Shown here in pieces: positions 1 to 5,603 of a DNA stretch of 5,662 nucleotides. How positions within the stretch are numbered: the stretch's first letter is position 1; each line of letters opens with the position of its first letter. The notes beneath the pieces were generated by a model that was not told where the DNA came from, ran no database searches, and saw nothing but the letters and a program-made list of their open reading frames with translations. Source of the DNA: an uncultured Maritalea sp. (GTDB lineage: Bacteria; Pseudomonadota; Alphaproteobacteria; Rhizobiales; Devosiaceae); contig CAJXLH010000197.1 of NCBI GenBank assembly GCA_913055925.1, forward strand, positions 1 through 5,662, given 5' to 3'. Made by a program: the position numbers and the translations under genes.

Positions 1-239
1 CTGATGGTGGTGCAGTGACGGTTAAGGACGGTCGATATGGTCCGTATGTCAATCACGGTAAGATCAATGCGACATTGCCAAAAGACACCGATCCGCAAAG
101 CGTGACGATGGAACAAGCGCTTGAGCTTATCGCTGCAAAAGCGGCGAAAGGCCCAGCGAAGAAACGCAAGGCACCAGCCAAAAAGAAAACAGCGGCAAAA
201 AAGAAGCCAGCTGCCAAAAAGACCGCGGCTAAAGCCTAA
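1..239 (+). CDS. topA: DNA topoisomerase I, C-terminal end (partial)
   Basis: This is the 3' end of a gene that enters from the left; the frame begins at base 3 and gives 78 codons before the TAA. The first residues, with the motif DGRYGPYVNHGK, match the last zinc-ribbon-like C-terminal repeat of bacterial topoisomerase I, the enzyme that relaxes negative supercoils through a tyrosine-DNA intermediate. The catalytic core lies outside the window. The final 30 or so residues are almost only Lys, Ala and Pro in PAKKK/AAKKK-type units, a histone-H1-like tail often seen on alphaproteobacterial TopA and expected to bind DNA non-specifically. An internal GTG at base 15 is not a real start, because the reading frame is open and conserved upstream of it. 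RNase R follows after 14 nt, so the two genes are probably co-transcribed. Confidence 0.88.
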   Translation, partial: DGGAVTVKDGRYGPYVNHGKINATLPKDTDPQSVTMEQALELIAAKAAKGPAKKRKAPAKKKTAAKKKPAAKKTAAKA

Positions 240-253
240 ATAAAGGACGTCAA

Positions 254-2557
254 ATGGCCCGAAAAGAAAAGCAGGGCCGTTTGGCCAAAGCGCCGGACGA
301 GCGCCGCAGCCATCAGCAGCGCGCAAAAACCAATCGTCACGGCGAAATTCCAACGCGAGAGCAGATCGTTGAGTATTTGGACCTCAATCCAAATGCCGCG
401 AGCAAGCGCGACATTGCTAAAGCATTTGGCATTCGCGGCGATGACCGGGTTATCCTAAAGGCGCTATTGAAGGAAATGGAAGAAGACGGCGTGATCAATC
501 GGTCACGTAAGGCGTACAAGCGCACCGCTGCACTGCCGTCAGTAACTGTCATCGAAATCCCGCATGACGCCGACCCAGAACATATGATCGGCTACCCTGC
601 CCGCTGGGACGAAGATGAAGGCGAACGCCCAAAAGTTCTTATTTCGAATTCAAGCAAAGCCAAAGTCGCGCCAGGTCCAGGTGATCGCGTGCTGGCGCGT
701 ATTTCAAGCGCAGACGAAGGTGAAGCGGCCTACGTTGCAACGCCGATGAAAATCTTGGACCAGCCACGCAAGTCCCTGATCGGGGTGATCCGGCGGACAA
801 GAACTGGTGCACGCCTTGTGCCCGTTGAGCGCAAGGGCCGCGAAATGCAAATTCTCGCTGGCGACCTGAATGGTGCAGAAGATGGCGACCTCGTAGAAAT
901 CGAACAAATGGTTTCTGGCCGCCAAATGGTGCCGCGTGCCCGCGTTTCCAACGTCATCGGTAACCCGCTTAGCGAAAAGGCTGTGAGCCTTATTGCGCTG
1001 CACAATCTCGAAATTCCACACAAGTTTCCGAATTCCGTTATCGCAGAGTCAGAAGCGGCAGCACCGGCTGATTTAAAGGGACGCGAAGACTGGCGTGACT
1101 TGCCATTCGTGACCATTGACCCAGCAACTGCAAAAGACCATGACGATGCGGTATATGCGCATCGTGACGAGGACGCGGCCAATGAGGGCGGCTTTGTCGT
1201 CTATGTCGCCATTGCAGACGTCGCACATTATGTGTTGCCGGGTTCAGATATGGATCGCGAAGCGTTGCTGCGCGGCAACTCGGTCTATTTCCCTGACCGC
1301 GTTGTACCGATGCTACCTGAAAAGATTTCAAACAATCTTTGCTCACTGGTAGAAAATCAAAACCGAGCTGCAATGGGCTTGCGCATGGTGTTTGATGCCG
1401 AAGGGAAGAAGCTCTCACACAGTTTCCACCGCGTTCTTATACGTTCGGCAGCCAAACTAAGCTACCAACAAGCGCAAACCGCCATTGATGGGTTCCCAGA
1501 CGAAAAAACCGAACCATTGCTGGAGCCAATTCTCAAGCCGCTTTTCGATGCCTTTGCGGCAATGGAAATCGCTCAAAAACAACGCGGGCCGCTTGCATTG
1601 GATCTGCCAGAACGTCGCATCGTTTTGAATGAAGAAGGCATGGTGGATGACATCCACATTCCTGAGCGCCTAACCGCGCATCGTCTGATTGAAGAAATGA
1701 TGATTCAGTCAAACGTGTGTGCTGCCGAAATGCTTGAACAGAAAAAGACGCCCCTTCTCTATCGTGTCCATGACGCGCCGTCCCAACAAAAAATGATGGG
1801 TTTGAAAGAAACCTTGGAAACGCTGAGCATCAGTTTCAACCCAGGTGACACAGTGAAGCCGACCCAATTCAACACTATTTTGAAAAAGGCGGAAAACAGC
1901 GAGAACCCGCAGCTGGTCAGCGAAATGGTTTTGCGCGCGCAAGCCCAAGCCGAATACTCGAACGAGAATTTGGGACACTTTGGTCTGAACTTGCGTCGGT
2001 ACGCGCACTTTACTTCGCCAATTCGTCGCTACGCCGATCTTATTGTTCACCGCGCACTCATCCGCGCCCTTGGGTTGGGTGAAGACGGCTTGCCCGCTGA
2101 GACTGACGGCAAGTTGCCTATGATCGGTGAGCAAATCTCCATGACAGAACGTCGGGCAATGGCAGCGGAACGCGAAACAAGCGATCGCTTGCTTGCCTAT
2201 TTCCTTGCAGACCAGATCGGTGCGCGATTCTCCGGAAGAATTGCAGGCGTAGTGGGGGCGGGACTATTTGTCCGATTGGATAAATCGGGCGCAGATGGTT
2301 TTATACCCGTCAGCACCCTTGGTACTGACTATTTTGTCTATGATGAGTCGCAACAGGCGCTAATCGGTGAACGTTCAGGTGAACGTTATCGAATTGGTGA
2401 TCAGGTATCGGTCAGACTAATGGAAACTGAACCACTTGCCGGTTCATTGCGTTTCGAAATGTTGTCGCGTGGCGAAAAAACCACCCCTCCTAAACGGGGT
2501 CGTCCGCGTAAAACAACACATCGAAAAGGAATTGGGGGCCGGCGCAGAAAAAGATAG
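254..2557 (+). CDS. rnr: Ribonuclease R (3'-5' exoribonuclease)
   Basis: 767 residues, close to the usual family length. RNase R degrades RNA processively from the 3' end, including structured RNA, and takes part in rRNA/tRNA quality control and mRNA decay in the cytoplasm. Domains in order: an N-terminal winged helix (about 33-85), OB-fold cold-shock domains (about 95-240), the RNB catalytic domain (about 281-613), an S1 domain (about 657-736), and a basic tail. The active-site motif DPATAKDHDDA carries the four metal-binding aspartates D289, D295, D297 and D298, matching E. coli D272/278/280/281 with a constant offset. HFTSPIRRYADLIVHR (585-600) is the second RNB signature. The ATG at 254 is chosen because AAAGGA (242-247) lies 6 nt upstream. 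The tail contains KRGRPRK, which resembles an AT-hook. Nothing looks broken. Confidence 0.97.
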   Translation: MARKEKQGRLAKAPDERRSHQQRAKTNRHGEIPTREQIVEYLDLNPNAASKRDIAKAFGIRGDDRVILKALLKEMEEDGVINRSRKAYKRTAALPSVTVIEIPHDADPEHMIGYPARWDEDEGERPKVLISNSSKAKVAPGPGDRVLARISSADEGEAAYVATPMKILDQPRKSLIGVIRRTRTGARLVPVERKGREMQILAGDLNGAEDGDLVEIEQMVSGRQMVPRARVSNVIGNPLSEKAVSLIALHNLEIPHKFPNSVIAESEAAAPADLKGREDWRDLPFVTIDPATAKDHDDAVYAHRDEDAANEGGFVVYVAIADVAHYVLPGSDMDREALLRGNSVYFPDRVVPMLPEKISNNLCSLVENQNRAAMGLRMVFDAEGKKLSHSFHRVLIRSAAKLSYQQAQTAIDGFPDEKTEPLLEPILKPLFDAFAAMEIAQKQRGPLALDLPERRIVLNEEGMVDDIHIPERLTAHRLIEEMMIQSNVCAAEMLEQKKTPLLYRVHDAPSQQKMMGLKETLETLSISFNPGDTVKPTQFNTILKKAENSENPQLVSEMVLRAQAQAEYSNENLGHFGLNLRRYAHFTSPIRRYADLIVHRALIRALGLGEDGLPAETDGKLPMIGEQISMTERRAMAAERETSDRLLAYFLADQIGARFSGRIAGVVGAGLFVRLDKSGADGFIPVSTLGTDYFVYDESQQALIGERSGERYRIGDQVSVRLMETEPLAGSLRFEMLSRGEKTTPPKRGRPRKTTHRKGIGGRRRKR

Positions 2558-2560
2558 GGG

Positions 2561-2578
2561 ATGCTCGAAAGCGAGCAT
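2561..2578 (+). other. Perfect intergenic hairpin between rnr and the DUF983 gene
   Basis: ATGCTCG (2561-2567) and CGAGCAT (2572-2578) form a perfect 7-bp stem with an AAAG loop, three bases after the rnr stop codon. The following bases (GATTAGATTTGAC) lack a continuous T-run, so this is not a good intrinsic terminator. It could be a weak attenuator, an mRNA-stabilising 3' structure, or a modulator of translation of the next gene, whose probable start codon is only 8 nt downstream. The structure is seen in the sequence; the role is inferred. Confidence 0.5.
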
Positions 2579-2586
2579 GATTAGAT

Positions 2587-3000
2587 TTGACGATCGATAA
2601 TACTATTGTGGCCAAACCAAAGCGCGACTTGTGGGCCGCTTTCAAAAACGGCATTCGCGGCAAATGCCCAAAATGTGGCAAAGGGTCTTTGTTTAAAGGC
2701 TATTTGCGGGTCAACGACAGTTGCCCTCATTGCTCGGAGGCATTGCACCATCATCGCGCAGACGATGCCCCACCCTACATTACAATGGCTATTGTGGGCC
2801 ACGTAATCGTCGGCACAATTTTTCACATTGAGACCAGCTACGAGATTGACCCGATTTTGCATATCTATTGGTCTCTGCCAGCCATGCTGATTTTGTCTCT
2901 TGTGCTATTGCGACCGATCAAGGGGATAATAATCGCCATGCAGTGGGCAAACTATCTTCATGGGTTCGATCCAAACTTCGACCCAAAGAATGACCATTAA
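2587..3000 (+). CDS. DUF983 family zinc-ribbon membrane protein
   Basis: 137 residues. The N-terminal cytoplasmic part carries two CxxC pairs (C27/C30 and C46/C49), a likely zinc ribbon. The family signature HHHRADDAPPY follows at residues 54-64. Two hydrophobic stretches (about 65-82 and 91-109) are predicted transmembrane helices, and the C-terminus (NYLHGFDPNFD) is polar. This matches the DUF983 proteins found next to rnr in rhizobia; their function is unknown to me. TTG at 2587 is the first start after the in-frame TGA at 2578-2580; GTG at 2608 is the alternative and would remove seven residues. Neither has a clear ribosome binding site, so the start is uncertain. The gene begins 29 nt after rnr, which suggests translation within the same transcript. 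Confidence 0.88.
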   Translation: MTIDNTIVAKPKRDLWAAFKNGIRGKCPKCGKGSLFKGYLRVNDSCPHCSEALHHHRADDAPPYITMAIVGHVIVGTIFHIETSYEIDPILHIYWSLPAMLILSLVLLRPIKGIIIAMQWANYLHGFDPNFDPKNDH

Positions 3001-3038
3001 GCAAATAGGCGATTTGAGCAAAAACATTTACGTGGGTG

Positions 3039-3067
3039 CTTGACTTTTCACGCTAAATGCCTAGTTT
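3039..3067 (+). promoter_or_regulatory. Predicted sigma70-type promoter of rpmG
   Basis: The -35 element CTTGACT (3039-3045) matches the alphaproteobacterial consensus CTTGAC. A 16-nt spacer leads to TAGTTT (3062-3067) as a weaker -10. Transcription would begin near 3074 and leave a leader of roughly 55 nt before rpmG. No terminator is visible between the DUF983 gene and this point, so read-through from rnr may also supply rpmG. Confidence 0.6.
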
Positions 3068-3087
3068 GCGCCCGATATCGATTTCGT

Positions 3088-3118
3088 GCCGCGCGATCTC
3101 CCGCGTGGCCTTTTATTT
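3088..3118 (+). promoter_or_regulatory. Terminator-like hairpin in the rpmG leader (candidate attenuator)
   Basis: GCCGCGCG (3088-3095) pairs with CGCGTGGC (3102-3109) through seven Watson-Crick pairs and one G-U pair, with the loop ATCTCC. It is followed at once by C and TTTTATTT (3110-3118). This is the shape of an intrinsic terminator, and it sits between the predicted promoter and the rpmG start codon. Ribosomal protein leaders often carry autogenous control structures, so attenuation is a fair hypothesis. I see no obvious competing antiterminator stem, and I do not recognise a known leader family. Confidence 0.4.
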
Positions 3119-3130
3119 GGGATTGCAGGC

Positions 3131-3298
3131 ATGGCCAAGTCAAACACCGTGAAAATCAAGCTGGTTTCTACAGCTGACACAGGCTACTTCTACGTAGCTA
3201 AAAAGAATTCGCGTACAATGACCGAGAAGCTTACTTTGAAAAAGTATGACCCGGTTGTACGCAAGCACGTTGAATTCAAAGAATCCAAAATCAAGTAA
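3131..3298 (+). CDS. rpmG: 50S ribosomal protein L33
   Basis: 55 residues, beginning MAKSNTVKIKLVSTADTGYF and ending EFKESKIK, a full-length match to rhizobial L33, a small basic protein of the large ribosomal subunit near the E site. It is the cysteine-free (C-) type: there are no CxxC pairs, so it would not bind zinc, as is usual in this group. The ATG at 3131 is preferred over in-frame starts from 3086 because those would add about 15 residues not found in the family. GGGA (3119-3122) lies 8 nt upstream as a modest ribosome binding site. It has its own promoter and terminator and faces pleD convergently. Confidence 0.96.
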   Translation: MAKSNTVKIKLVSTADTGYFYVAKKNSRTMTEKLTLKKYDPVVRKHVEFKESKIK

Positions 3299-3327
3299 GC
3301 TTTTCGCTTTTTGAGTGCTGAAAAATT

Positions 3328-3354
3328 AAAACCCCGCCTTTGGCGGGGTTTTTT
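3328..3354 (+). terminator. Intrinsic terminator after rpmG, potentially bidirectional
   Basis: CCCCGCC (3332-3338), loop TTT and GGCGGGG (3342-3348) are followed by six T. The four A at 3328-3331 extend the stem. It is a textbook rho-independent terminator 30 nt after the rpmG stop. Read on the - strand, the same hairpin is followed by TTTTAATTTTT, so it could also end leftward transcripts coming from the 3361-3690 region. Confidence 0.93.
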
Positions 3355-3360
3355 AGTGGG

Positions 3361-3550
3361 CAGCCCAACCTGGCTAGAAGAGGCCACTCTTATTCCAGGT
3401 TGAACTTGCCCGTCCTACGGACCCAGGAAGTTGCGGCGGACCTGAGAAAATACCGTAGGAGTTACATCGGGCCCTTAGCCGGACCGCTTGCCCCCTACCT
3501 AAACCCAACCGCCGCTTTTTCCAAGGTTTTCAGCTCCTCGAGAGCCCAAT
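3361..3550 (-). ncRNA. Candidate structured small RNA in the rpmG-pleD gap
   Basis: This GC-rich stretch has no believable protein but many nested inverted repeats. Hairpin A: CAACCTGG (3366-3373) pairs with CCAGGTTG (3395-3402), with an inner stem AAGAG/CTCTT around GCCA. Hairpin B: TCCTACGG (3413-3420) pairs with CCGTAGGA (3453-3460), extended outward by GCCCG (3408-3412)/CGGGC (3468-3472) across a 7-nt bulge and inward by 3422-3427/3441-3446. The inner stem has a G-U pair on the - strand but a C-A mismatch on the + strand, which favours leftward transcription. GCGGCGG (3433-3439) can also pair with CCGCCGC (3509-3515) as a pseudoknot or alternative fold. The bidirectional rpmG terminator would form the 3' end. 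I could not match it to 6S, SRP, tmRNA or RNase P RNA. Ends and strand are inferred. Confidence 0.33.
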
Positions 3551-3563
3551 TTCATAAGGTATG

Positions 3564-3642
3564 TTAAAGGCTTAACCTTAACACGCACCATTAACCTTGA
3601 CCGGTAATCCTAAGCAGTAACCTTGATAGATAAAGCTTTACC
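3564..3642. repeat. AT-rich cluster of TTAACCTT-like elements, partly at 13-bp phase
   Basis: TTAACCTTAA (3572-3581), TTAACCTTGA (3591-3600) and GTAACCTTGA (3617-3626) are near-identical direct repeats. Taking 13-base units from 3578, each of five units in a row (3578, 3591, 3604, 3617, 3630) has TAA at positions 2-4; the units at 3591 and 3617 agree at 10 of 13 bases. The cluster ends with the perfect 10-bp palindrome TAAAGCTTTA (3631-3640). It may be an operator or promoter region for the candidate leftward RNA. TTAACC resembles a half-site of the cell-cycle regulator CtrA, but no full TTAA-N7-TTAA site is present. Confidence 0.4.
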
Positions 3643-3685
3643 TATTCATCCTTTGAGACCGCACAATTTATTGATCATGAGATAC

Positions 3686-3710
3686 AAAAAAGCCCGCGAG
3701 AAACGCGGGC
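3686..3710 (-). terminator. Intrinsic terminator after pleD
   Basis: On the - strand GCCCGCG and CGCGGGC form a perfect 7-bp GC-rich stem around a 5-nt loop (3692-3710), followed by six T (3691-3686). It lies 26 nt beyond the pleD stop codon. On the + strand the T-run is missing, so it acts mainly for the divK-pleD transcript. Confidence 0.93.
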
Positions 3711-3735
3711 GATTTCACTTTAAAAGGCGCCGTTC

Positions 3736-5106
3736 TTACGCCGCATCGTAAACGATGCGATTGCGCCCTTCCCGCTTGGCACGATAAAGCGCAATGTCGG
3801 CGCGTTTGAGCATTTGCTCTGGCGTATCGTCTTCATGCTCATTGATTGAAATGCCAACGCTCACCGTAATGTTAAGCGGCATTGTCATTTCCGTTTCAAA
3901 CGGCTCGCTGGCGACAGCATGTCGAATTCGCTCGGCAACACCCTTGGCGTGTGCAAGATCAGTCTCTGGCAGCAGAATTGCAAACTCTTCACCACCATAG
4001 CGGCATGCTAAGTCCATGCCACGAATATTGCGTTGCATCCGCTGAGAGAACTCCTTGAGCACCTCATCACCAGCTGCGTGACCGTGTGTGTCGTTGACGG
4101 ACTTAAAGAAGTCAATATCAAGCATCATCAGCCCAAGGTTCTTCTCAGATTCACGAGCCTTCTCGAGCAGCACAGACATATGACGGTCAAAATAGCGACG
4201 GTTGTACAAACCGGTAAGCCCATCAATCACCGCCATAGCGACCGTGCTTGAAAGGTTTTTGCGTAATTCGTTTGAGTAGCGGTGACGACGAATTTGCGTC
4301 TTCACGCGCGCCGCAAGCTCGTTGCGCTCAATTGGGCGGAGAATGAAGTCGTTGACCCCAAGTTCCAAGCCACGCACGACCTTTGGCTTGTCAGGCACAT
4401 CAGCCACCAAAACGATTGGCAAGCTGCGTGTCGCTTCCAAAGTTCGAATTTGCGAGCAGACGCGCAATGGATCGATCCCATCAAGCGCCATTGAAACTAC
4501 AACAACATCAAAATTGCCGTCGGCCAAGGTAAAGGTCGCATCTTCCGGTGTCGGCAAGTGCTGAACATTGTGATTGACCTCAAGTGTTTCGATCAAACGC
4601 TTTGCATTGTGCGCATCAGAATCGATAACTAGGATATTGGCATCGACCGTTGAAATGTTCGAGGTCATCTCAACAACATCTTCAATAGCGATGGCCTGCC
4701 CTGTCACCGCGCGGGAGCGCAGTTCATCAGTAAGGCTTTTCAGGCGAGACAGGCTTTTCACCCGCGCCATAAGCTGCACATCGTCAACAGGCTTGGTCAA
4801 AAAGTCATCTGCACCCGCTTCCAAACCGCGCACTTTGTCGGAGGGTTGGTCAAGCGCTGTAACCATCACCACCGGGATATGCTGGGTTTTTGGATCTTGC
4901 TTAAGACGATTGCAGGTCTCAAAGCCATCCATCTCCGGCATCATCACGTCCAACAGGACAAGATCAACTTCGCCCGTTTGACAAATTTCAATTGCGTCCG
5001 CGCCATTGTTGGCCTCAAGCACGTCGAAATATTCTGCACTCAGCCGCGCTGCGAGCAGCTTCACATTTGTTGGAATATCATCAACAACCAATACACGTGC
5101 CGTCAT
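3736..5106 (-). CDS. pleD: Response regulator / diguanylate cyclase PleD
   Basis: 456 residues with the order REC1 (about 3-119), REC2 (about 156-272) and GGDEF (about 290-454), the PleD layout. It makes cyclic di-GMP from two GTP; in Caulobacter, phosphorylation of REC1 drives dimerisation and activity and supports the swarmer-to-stalked transition. REC1 is complete: acidic pair D9/D10, phospho-acceptor D53, T83 and K105. REC2 is degenerate: S205 stands where the acceptor Asp should be and R257 replaces the Lys, consistent with a dimerisation-only role. The active site is GGEEF (371-375) with metal-binding D330, and the inhibitory I-site RxxD is present as R362-D365, so activity with product feedback is expected. 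The ATG has AGGG 7 nt upstream. The gene follows divK by 26 nt. Confidence 0.97.
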   Translation of the reverse strand: MTARVLVVDDIPTNVKLLAARLSAEYFDVLEANNGADAIEICQTGEVDLVLLDVMMPEMDGFETCNRLKQDPKTQHIPVVMVTALDQPSDKVRGLEAGADDFLTKPVDDVQLMARVKSLSRLKSLTDELRSRAVTGQAIAIEDVVEMTSNISTVDANILVIDSDAHNAKRLIETLEVNHNVQHLPTPEDATFTLADGNFDVVVVSMALDGIDPLRVCSQIRTLEATRSLPIVLVADVPDKPKVVRGLELGVNDFILRPIERNELAARVKTQIRRHRYSNELRKNLSSTVAMAVIDGLTGLYNRRYFDRHMSVLLEKARESEKNLGLMMLDIDFFKSVNDTHGHAAGDEVLKEFSQRMQRNIRGMDLACRYGGEEFAILLPETDLAHAKGVAERIRHAVASEPFETEMTMPLNITVSVGISINEHEDDTPEQMLKRADIALYRAKREGRNRIVYDAA

Positions 5107-5132
5107 GATTACGCCCTAACCTCTCGTCCAGA

Positions 5133-5507
5133 TTACTTGCCTGGACCGATAAAACTCTCAATTGTTTCCAAGAAATGCGGGAGCGAAATGGGCTTGGATA
5201 TATAGCCCTCACACCCACCTTCAAGGATCCGTTCCTCATCACCCTTCATCGCAAATGCCGTGACCGCGATAACTGGAATATGCGCAAGCTCATCATTTTC
5301 CTTGATCCATTTGGTGACCACCAAGCCAGAAACTTCTGGCAATTGAATGTCCATCAAAATCAGATCAGGGTGATGCTCTTTGGCAATATCTAAAGCGTCC
5401 AGTCCATTGCGGGTTTGAATGGTGCGATAGCCCCGTGATTCCAATAGATCGTTAAACAACTTCATGTTGAGTTCGTTGTCCTCAACGATCATCACCGTCT
5501 TTGACAT
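5133..5507 (-). CDS. divK: Single-domain response regulator DivK
   Basis: 124 residues, one receiver domain with no output domain. The acidic residues E9/D10, phospho-acceptor D53 (in LILMDIQLPE), T83 and K105 are all present, with the same numbering as Caulobacter DivK. In that system DivK is phosphorylated by DivJ and dephosphorylated by PleC, and its phosphorylated form acts through DivL and CckA to lower CtrA activity, setting polarity and cell-cycle progression. The frame stays open upstream to 5567, but the ATG at 5507 is chosen. It gives the family start MSKTVMIVEDNELN, and GGGG lies 4 nt upstream (rather close); the 20 extra residues from the upstream ATG do not resemble the family. 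It is the first gene of the divK-pleD operon. Confidence 0.96.
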   Translation of the reverse strand: MSKTVMIVEDNELNMKLFNDLLESRGYRTIQTRNGLDALDIAKEHHPDLILMDIQLPEVSGLVVTKWIKENDELAHIPVIAVTAFAMKGDEERILEGGCEGYISKPISLPHFLETIESFIGPGK

Positions 5508-5542
5508 ATTTCCCCGGCTCAAAAGTTCACGTGAGCAATCGA

Positions 5543-5571
5543 ATTTATTGCAAAATTGATTTAACATCCAA
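5543..5571 (-). promoter_or_regulatory. Weak candidate promoter for divK-pleD
   Basis: On the - strand TTGGAT (5571-5566) and ATAAAT (5548-5543) are separated by 17 nt, with a TTAA at 5564-5561 in the spacer. Both hexamers match the consensus only in half their positions. The region is AT-rich and correctly placed about 35 nt before divK, so a promoter is likely somewhere here, but these exact boxes are uncertain. No complete TTAA-N7-TTAA CtrA site is seen. Confidence 0.25.
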
Positions 5572-5591
5572 ATTCTTACGAAAGACGTAAT

Positions 5592-5601
5592 GGAACGTTC
5601 C
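5592..5601. promoter_or_regulatory. Perfect 10-bp palindrome GGAACGTTCC upstream of divK
   Basis: GGAACGTTCC is a perfect palindrome 85 nt upstream of the divK start. It could be an operator shared with a divergent gene. It does not fit the alphaproteobacterial LexA pattern (GTTC-N7-GTTC). A palindrome of this size can occur by chance in a region this long. Confidence 0.2.
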
Positions 5602-5603
5602 GA

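Larger units (their letters stand above)
3355..3685. other. Intergenic region between convergent rpmG and pleD
   Basis: About 330 bases without a convincing protein gene lie between two terminators. The left half is GC-rich and palindromic, the right half AT-rich with short direct repeats (both described separately). The only long frame here, on the + strand, has no plausible start signal and no recognisable family. Some related genomes, as I recall, carry additional genes near rpmG, so a lost or degraded gene is an alternative to the RNA interpretation. Confidence 0.7.

Noticed and set aside
704..1182. Long open frames antisense to rnr
   Set aside because: They lie fully within the well-supported RNase R coding region and their translations resemble no family; they are reading-frame shadows.
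2561..2584. Seven-codon frame MLESEHD between rnr and the DUF983 gene
   Set aside because: The GGGG before it directly abuts the ATG, too close for a ribosome binding site, and the sequence is better explained by the perfect hairpin it overlaps.
3361..3550. 6S RNA, SRP RNA, tmRNA, RNase P RNA or cobalamin riboswitch
   Set aside because: None of the conserved motifs I know for these (for example the SRP GGAA loop region, the RNase P GAGGAAAGTCC box, a tmRNA tag) is present on either strand; as I recall, rhizobial 6S lies elsewhere.
3340..3567. + strand frame of 75 codons in the rpmG-pleD gap
   Set aside because: It starts inside the rpmG terminator, has no ribosome binding site, and its translation shows no family or compositional sign of a real protein; the palindromes explain the region better.
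3564..3600. Full CtrA binding site TTAA-N7-TTAA
   Set aside because: The TTAA copies here are separated by 4, 2 and 9 bases, never 7, so only half-site similarity can be claimed.
4574..4981. 135-codon + strand frame opposite pleD
   Set aside because: Ser/Thr/Arg-rich translation typical of an antisense shadow of a coding gene; pleD is intact in this stretch.
5508..5567. Extended divK start at 5567, adding 20 residues
   Set aside because: The added residues do not fit the DivK family start, while ATG 5507 has GGGG just upstream and gives the standard length.
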